A stretch of DNA of 64,000 bases. It comes from Phlebopus portentosus (taxonomy: Eukaryota > Basidiomycota > Agaricomycetes > Boletales > Boletinellaceae). A model generated the notes under the pieces. That model worked only from the letters and a program-made list of their open reading frames with translations. It searched no databases and was not told the DNA's origin. Positions 57,781-64,000 of the stretch are shown in pieces; position 1 is the first letter of the stretch, and every line of letters starts with the position of its first letter. Both the position numbers and the translations under genes were made by a program. The DNA lies in contig JAYXKI010000008.1 in NCBI GenBank assembly GCA_037892935.1, positions 1,798,001 to 1,862,000 on the forward strand. Reading direction: 5' to 3'.

Positions 57781-58663
57781 TCTTGAGCCGCGTCTAAAGT
57801 TCTTACTGAGTTCACATGTATTTTGATAATTTCTAATCAAAAATGGTCTGAAACGGAAAACAAAATTTCTAAATGCCGAGGCAGCAAAGTAGAGAGTAAA
57901 TGTGTGCAGGCCTACACATGAAAATGTAGGTCATGTATGCATATCTACATGTATGTGCTGCCTATTTCATCTAGATGGTCTGTGCTAAACCAGTGCTGGT
58001 TATACATTCGCAATTTAACACGGATCTTGTGTAGATGACATACAAAGCTAGTGTAGTCACGGGTTATGTGACCTACCCAAATCTACACGGACATGTGATA
58101 TATTTCTTAATATGCAGTGATTGAGGTAGATTTTTTTTGATGATATTTTCAATATCAGAGTGTCTTTTATTTTCAATATCATTCTATCAATGTCAGTGAT
58201 AATTTACACGATGAGTGGGCGCGATGAGGGTGCATAGTGGGCATGTTGTGGGTGCACGCGGGGCAGAGAGAGGGTGACCTGCGGGCGGGATGGGGGCGCA
58301 CTGTGAGTGCAGTAAGGGCATGCTGGAGGCACATAGCGGGCACATTGAGAGCGCAGAGAGGGCATACAGTGTGTGCGGGTGCATGAAGAGGGTCCGGAGT
58401 GCACAAAAGAAGTCGGAGAACATAGAACTGGCATTTCGCGCTGTTTTGGAGGTCTTTGAGGGACTATATTGTCAAAGCATATTATTGACATTTTTCCATT
58501 CTAACAAACTGTACATGCATAAGTACATGCAACGTAAAGACAATATGCGTATAAGTACGCAATAACACTAGTTGTATACAGGGATCCCGCACTGGATGAG
58601 TCCGCATCGATAATGCACACTGACTATTACACAACAGACTCGAGAAAAGCACTACAGTTTGCA
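57781..58663. other. Non-coding; right inverted-repeat end and G-rich block
   Basis: No gene. 58083-58122 is the inverted partner of 55491-55532. 58205-58410 is a purine-rich, GC-rich low-complexity block with GGGCGC/GGGCAC words; its open frames are compositional. Confidence 0.55.
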
Positions 58664-61495
58664 TTAATTTTTATCCATGAGACGCTTCGTTTTCTTATTG
58701 GTCTTCAGCTTCTGAGACCATTTCAGCATGTGTACCCAAGTAGCCCTGCCTCTGCGAATGTCATGAAGTCTGCTCACGAACCAGCGTTCATTACCAGGGC
58801 TCCAGTACCTGACATTTGACGTCACGGAGTCCCATTGCTTCGGGGATGGCCACCAAGAATAGAACATAACATCACCATCTACAGCGTGCGCAGCCACTAG
58901 GCAGAAGAGGATAAAGAATAAAACTTACTTTTGCTAACTTTGTATGTGCCGCACAGAAAGAGGAGTTCCGATTCTGTAAGACTATCCTCCCAGTACGTCT
59001 GACCATCAGGAAGCACGAAGCTTCGTCCGACTGTACCGACGTCTTCACCTGGACCCGTCAAGTCAATCATACTCAGGTCAGAACTGAATACTTCCATAAT
59101 AGAGCGCCGGACAGGTCCACCAAGACCAATGGCATGACGAGCTCTAGGTTGGAGCATGAAAACTTGAAGCAACTTTTCATATTGGGCATAAGCAAATGGT
59201 CCTGGAGGTTCATCGAGCAATCAATAGCCGAGGTCCCATGGTAAAGGCTGTACTTTGGCATTGAGCTCGCAAACTAAGTGCAGAGTGCGGAATGGCGAGC
59301 CTTGTTCAGCGAGGAGTTTAACAAGGCTGTTTATGTCAAAATGACCCTTGCGAACTTGACCGACCCCACGCCTAAGTACCTCCACCACCAAGGAAGGTTC
59401 TTCTAATGCAAGAATGAATGAATGATCAATCGAGCGAACCAGTTAGGCGACTTGGCCAACTGCGGTCTTCTGTATCCCGAGAGCGAAAGCAACATCTCGC
59501 AACTCCCTTCCGAGAGGAGACTTTAGATTGTCGGGATAAATATCTAGGACCGCTGCGGGAACTGATTGGCCATCTAGGAGATGTTGAACGAATTCGGTGA
59601 TACCAACCATTTCCTGGAGCGAGAAATCATCTCGTGATGACTCAACATCGTAGAAAATTCCGCGCGTCGTCGCCCAGCCATTTTCGGGAGTACCTCCAGG
59701 CGCAATGCTCTGGTTGAGTAAAGAAAGTGCGTGCACATTTCGTAGAAGGAAGCCATAATGGTAATATAGCATCTTGTCCAATGATACATCGTGCAAAATT
59801 CTGACGTCGACATCGGAACGTATATAATACCTATCCTTCAAAGCCTCCTGGAACCGCTTCTCTGTCATTACTACCTCATCCGGCAAATCTTCAGCGGAAT
59901 GCATAGGGAAATGGTCAGTCTCCTGTAATTCGTCTTCATTCGTCTCGAGTATCTCGTCATTGACAAAGGTTGCTGATTCCCAGTACGCTGAACTTCTTGC
60001 GATATTGAGCGGTGTTCGCCTTTCCGCTCTCGACATTTGATCACTGGAAAGTCGCAGCTATCGTCGGAGTCGGAGAACATTTTGGGAGATTCGGCATCCG
60101 CATCAAAATCAGTACAGATGTCCCACTCATTGCGCGTAACGGAGTAAGCCATGTAATCGTTGTAGTCCTTTTTCGCGACACGACGTTGCACATATCCCCA
60201 AGAGAACTTTTCCCAGTGAAAAACGCTCGACTTCTTGGTGATATTATATCCATCTCATTGGTTTCTCAAACACTTTCTTTCGGCTTCCGTCATCCTGGTC
60301 AGCTTTTCCTCATCTTCCGCATGTTGTCTAGCCCAAAATGTATCTGGTGACTCGAAGGGAAGCTAGCGGGATCCCTTCTCTATTTGTCCAGGTCGAGTTT
60401 CAACAAGCCTGAAGTAGGGTTCTATGGGAGGCAGCTCAGTGTCCTTTGCATTAAAAGATTTGTCGAACTTGTTGTTCGCATTCGCATTTTCCGATATAAT
60501 CCCGGCACTCAAGGGAGTTGGATGATTTTTGGCAGAGCTAGTTTTGATGGAGGCAGCAAGGTGATCCAAGTCGTAGTCCCAAAGGTCATTTGAGACATTG
60601 GAAAAAGAGGAGAGGGAAGGAAAGGAAGGAAGGGAAGTAAGAAGGCTCATCTCCGGAATGGACCAATCAAGTTCTACACTGCTAGGTCTGGTCTGAGTAG
60701 CCCCCGCGAAGCGAACATCAATTTTATCGTGTAATGGAGGCTTGTACATTGCACCATCGCCCCAGAATATCCAAAATGGTATATGTTTTTGGATTAATTT
60801 GATCGGCTGGCGAAGGTCGGGTACGCTCTGCGAGAAATCTATAAAGGCACTTATACGACCCTCCTTGACGTCCAAATTTCCAATGGGGGAGTTTGCCAGT
60901 TCTTGAAGCCATTTTTTGGGGAGATCTGCTTCTTTCACTATCTCCATCCAATTCAGAACGAGAGCAATGAGATATGTTGCCATGCCAGAAAGAATGCAAA
61001 ATGCGCGACGGGCAGCTCTGGCTCTACGAGAGACAATATCCATTTCTGAATGTTTCGAAGAGTGGCGCAGTTTGCAAGGGAAGATTGGAAGAGAAGAATC
61101 GAGTGGCGTATTCACGTATCGAAGAAGGCTTTGACATAGGTGAAACATCAGAGATTCAAACATTCCCCATGCGTCGATCTGGGAAGACACAAGACTGAAC
61201 TGTCCATCAACAATTACAAAGTCAAGGAGCGGAAACACTCCAAAAAATAGCGCATTTGGAACTAGTGCAGCACAGAGATATGGAAACTGTTCGTTATAAT
61301 AACGAGGTAGCATTGCTTCACTGAGACTGGTGAATCTTGAGTCCAATCTCTTAGGTAGCCACGAAGTATTAAACGCTAGCCAATACTATTTATTGTTACT
61401 GCGGAATACTCTCCTGAGGTCGCGGTCAATTGGATGCAAAGGTGTCAGGTTATCGCGACGAGCAAGCTGCAATGCTACATCCAGAGGAAAAGACA
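58664..61495 (-). pseudogene. Unknown conserved-looking protein, three in-frame stops
   Basis: No family recognised. The ATG at 61495 starts MSFPLDVALQLARRDN. The frame runs to TAG 61386-61388 and continues unchanged with YWLAFNTSWLPKRLDSRF to about 60363, including a hydrophobic part (ALFFGVFPLLDFVIVDGQF) and a Ser-rich linker. Introns near 60240-60360 lead to an acidic part (DFDADAESPKMFSDSDDSCD) and then 60036-59443 (YYIRSDVDVRILHDVSLDKM). TAA 59443-59445 and TGA 59221-59223 interrupt, but the same frame resumes with LVRSIDHSFILALEEPS and LLDEPPGPFAYAQYEKL. A final exon (58897-58664) has VMFYSWWPSPKQWD and a Lys-rich end. All three stops are one C-to-T change from CAG, CAA and CGA. About 850 residues in all. 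Confidence 0.6.
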
Positions 61496-61599
61496 TTTTG
61501 AAAATAAGCTGAAAGAGCGATGCGAGGCTTGAATTGCACGAAGGCACTGTAGTGGTCGAAGATATGGACCTTTTTAGAAGCTCGATTATGTTCAGGCTT

Positions 61600-61735
61600 G
61601 AACGCAAAACCCCGATTAAACTAAGGCTTCAACTTTTTGTAATGTACTGAGCGTGAAACCCTGATTAAACCAAGGCTACGGCCTTTTTTTGATGCTTTGA
61701 GAGTGAAACCCTGATTAAACCAGGGCTCCAGATGA
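61600..61735. repeat. Short tandem repeat, about 50-bp unit, three copies
   Basis: AACCC-C/T-GATTAAAC followed by A-GGCT occurs at about 61608, 61655 and 61709, with spacers ending GAGCGTGA or GAGAGTGA. It lies about 110 bp upstream of the unknown gene's start. Confidence 0.75.
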
Positions 61736-62860
61736 ATGCGGATTTTGCACGATCGCGAGCTGGTCTGGTGACTCTGGTCGTGATATGTTTCACGTGATGC
61801 GCGTGCCACGTCCTGTGACTTCAATTTGCAGATCTACATCGCAAAAAAGTCAATGCTATTGTATTCACTTATAAGCACATAAAATCACCAGAACAGCCAA
61901 AATAAGTGAAAGCGTATAAAGTGATATCCTCAGTTTAAAGGTGAGGTACAAGATAGTGCAAGCTGGTCAGAAGAATTGGAATTTTGACAAGTCATGTGAA
62001 GATCTGAAAGTCTGCCTAAAATGTAAAAGGATATATATCAGTCTCTTCATTATGTATAATATTAGAATGACTGTCAAGCTATACAGGGAGTTCAATCTAG
62101 TATATGGTTGTGCAAGAAGTATTTATGCTCTTAATTATTGTTGAATTTTATAAGACTGTGTAATGCTGACTAGACAGTACAATTTATATAAAGCTATTAC
62201 ATTTTGTACAAGTACTACTTGGTAATATACACTGATACTCACCATTTTAAAATGATAGAATGAAAGTGAAAGAGCCAGAGAGGATTACAGTCAGTTACCT
62301 GTAAATACAGAAAGCGAGTTCCTTCAGTAAGAGAGCAAACCAAGCAGCTACAGTGAGAGTCCATCAGTTCCAGTTCTTGAGATTTTTCAGCATAAGATGT
62401 CTTCAGGCTGTTAGGTACATGTCATCAAAAGTGTCCTCTTTATACTGGGAGTCTTCTTGAGTTTGGCTGAGGTTGTTGTCTATGGCTAGTTAACCTGTGA
62501 GATCTTAGGCTTCATCCTCTTCTTACTCTACTTCAGGTTCATCTGGTCTGAGTATCATTTGCCAGTCTTCGTCATTAGAGAGGCTTTCATCTTACTTGCT
62601 GAGTCAGTATCACCTGCTTTGATCTCAGCCAGGATATTGGTGATGGATGTCTCATCTTCTGAATCTTCTTCATCATCTTTGAGTATATTAGGGTCATCTT
62701 GATCATCAAAGATCTCCCTAAGCAAAAACAAAGAGTAAGTTATAGTTAAACTACAACTGTAAGGACTCAAACATTTTCCTTTTCCTTTCTTACATTATCA
62801 TTTATTTTAATATTCTTTTTCCTTTTCTTTTCTTTTTCTTATGCGCTTATTCATCCATTT
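61736..62860. other. Non-coding; one acidic minus-strand frame
   Basis: A minus-strand open stretch at 62555-62770 encodes an acidic segment (FDDQDDPNILKDDEEDSEDE). No start context, motif or splice partner supports it as a gene. Nothing else seen. Confidence 0.4.
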
Positions 62861-62869
62861 GCCGGAACA

Positions 62870-63500
62870 TTCCACAATGTTCTATCACGCTCACTAATCA
62901 TCCCATTCCTTGTCATGTGACTTCCCATTAGAGTAGACCTTTCCCACACTCAAAGTCTATATAAGTAGATAGTTTGACTCTTTCGTTCCTTGTCTTTCTA
63001 TTCTACTTACCTTCACTGCGACCTAGCATTCGACGGTCTGGACTTAAGCCTCATCTTAGCTGTCTTGACCTGAGTGACGTGTTTGGGATTATCTCATCCA
63101 CGCTTGTTTGTTGTTGTGTTGGCCTGCCTCAACTCAGCCCTTAAGCTGTCTGCCTAACATAATAGAAAGACCTACCTCTGGCTCACGCCCGATTCCATTG
63201 TCATCGAGCACTCACCTATGACGTGTCCCCTGAAGTATATGTTCGAAGGACAACATCGAACGAAACCCGGTTCCTACCGTGCAGACAACAAACCCCTATC
63301 TTGCCCGTCAAAGTCCAATTGACTCCGACGTGACCCAATAGTACCCCAAGTATCAACCAATCATATCACCGTGGTGCTCCGAATCACCATTCTCTGGAAC
63401 TCCCATCAAACGTTCTCGTGGGTAACACATAGAGTCCAGTCGTCGACTAGCATCTCCTTTATTATCTACCTCGGAGCCTTTCATTTAGTCGTCAATTTCA
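62870..63500. other. Possible LTR / leader of a retroelement
   Basis: A TATATAAG box at 62958-62965, followed by a pyrimidine-rich, ORF-free leader and then a gag-like frame, is the layout of an LTR plus 5' leader. No second LTR is in the window, so the ends and primer-binding site are not defined. Confidence 0.4.
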
Positions 63501-63555
63501 AAGACGAGCCAGTTATCCAAAGTCGGTCCCGCCCAAACAGCATCCCGATCCCCGT

Positions 63556-64000
63556 TCCACCCCCAGCCTATCAAGGTGGAGCTAACTGACAAGCAACGAG
63601 TGGCCCTCTCTGCGAACTCTAGGTGGAGCGCTTCGCGAGGATATTACATTGTCAAAGCAGGAAATCAAGTCTTTGACGCCTGGTGGGACGAGACTGCCAA
63701 GAGGTGGTACTCCCAGAGGGAAGGAAAGTCCCTCCACTAGAGAGTGAAACAAGAAGGCGACGTAGATGAGCCCTCACCTCCTACTCTGACGCAACCAATG
63801 GCCCCCTTACCAGACCCATCAAATTTGACCACTCAAGCATCGGCTCCCCCTGTTGAGCCTTCACCAGCGTTTGGAAAATTCTGAGAGCCAGTGCCGCTCA
63901 TACTGAGTGAAGAAGATGAAGAAGAAGAGGAAGAAGAACACAAGATGTCATTGTCAAAGGAAGCGATGACTGATCTCGCGACGGCAGTCGTGCTAGCGCT
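63556..64000 (+). pseudogene. Retrotransposon gag-like fragment, runs off the window
   Basis: The frame reads VELTDKQRVALSANSRWS, YYIVKAGNQVFDAWWDE and RWYSQREGKSLH, then TAG at 63738-63740, a Pro-rich part (PSPPTLTQPMAPLPDP), TGA at 63882-63884, and an acidic run of Glu (EEDEEEEEEEHK). Composition and position resemble the N-terminal gag region of basidiomycete Ty3-type elements. Two stops make this copy defective; the rest lies beyond 64000. Confidence 0.55.

Noticed and set aside
58205..58410. Cys/His-rich minus-strand frames resembling a zinc-binding protein
   Set aside because: Three overlapping frames show the same composition over a low-complexity G-rich block; no motif spacing is conserved.
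59221..61388. Stop-codon reassignment or readthrough to explain in-frame TAG, TAA and TGA
   Set aside because: All three stop codons are affected, while intact genes nearby end at normal stops; mutation is simpler.

Overview
The window looks like a transposon-rich, gene-poor stretch of a basidiomycete genome, most likely an Agaricomycete. Evidence for this: introns of about 50-65 bases with GTRNGT donors; families expanded in mushroom-forming fungi (DUF6698-like, DUF6534-like, fungal OTT_1508-type deaminase, Crinkler proteins with NTPase or kinase modules); basidiomycete-type Ty3 integrase; and fungal Tc1-like transposase. No bacterial signals (operons, Shine-Dalgarno sites, CRISPR) were seen. 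The species is not identifiable from what I can see.

Layout. 1-3546 holds rearranged, tandemly duplicated pieces of an exportin-2 (CSE1) gene. 3614-5164 is a decayed Ty3/gypsy integrase region. 5882-6476 is a small four-exon C2H2 zinc-finger gene with a stop. 6640-7000 is an RNA polymerase II largest-subunit (RPB1) fragment. 7969-17180 is the most gene-like block: an unknown nuclear-looking protein and a SNF2-type helicase, both on the minus strand, both with SUMO-interaction-like motifs, the first with palindromes TCGGCA-N3-TGCCGA in and beside it. 17363-19130 and 55861-57772 are two copies of one chimeric pseudogene built from HSP70 and RPB1; the second copy also contains a reversed GLT1 (glutamate synthase) fragment.

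19599-20224 is a MITE with a TA target duplication, lying next to a broken Crinkler-NTPase gene (20232-21640). 22208-26365 is a nearly complete 4.16 kb DNA transposon with 35-bp inverted ends, a 7-bp target duplication and a transposase-like gene that I cannot place in a named superfamily. 26968-28170 is another RPB1 fragment. 28436-31909 has a broken and an intact copy of an OTT_1508-like deaminase gene. 33459-34631 is a DUF6534-type membrane protein. 35257-42834 is bounded by inverted repeats of roughly 290 bp that include the start of a Tc1-like transposase; it holds a decayed transposase, an unknown gene, a 182-bp tandem repeat and a Gly-Lys repeat ORF, and its right arm is split by a 981-bp MITE with a 9-bp target duplication. 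43646-45440 is a DUF6698-like pseudogene. 46438-50880 is a truncated TPR/MLP1 nuclear-basket gene next to two small perfect hairpins. 51798-53183 is a 1386-bp AT-rich palindrome. 53267-55160 is a Crinkler gene with nuclease-like and kinase modules. 58664-61495 is an unknown gene with three in-frame stops. 63556 to the end is the gag part of another retroelement that runs off the window.

How it fits together: few genes look intact (the SNF2/unknown pair, the deaminase, the DUF6534-like protein). Most others carry one or a few stops that single C-to-T or G-to-A changes would explain, which suggests methylcytosine deamination or a RIP-like process acting on repeated DNA. The recurrent theme is capture and re-duplication of housekeeping-gene fragments (CSE1, HSP70, RPB1, GLT1, TPR) with introns kept, so at DNA level.
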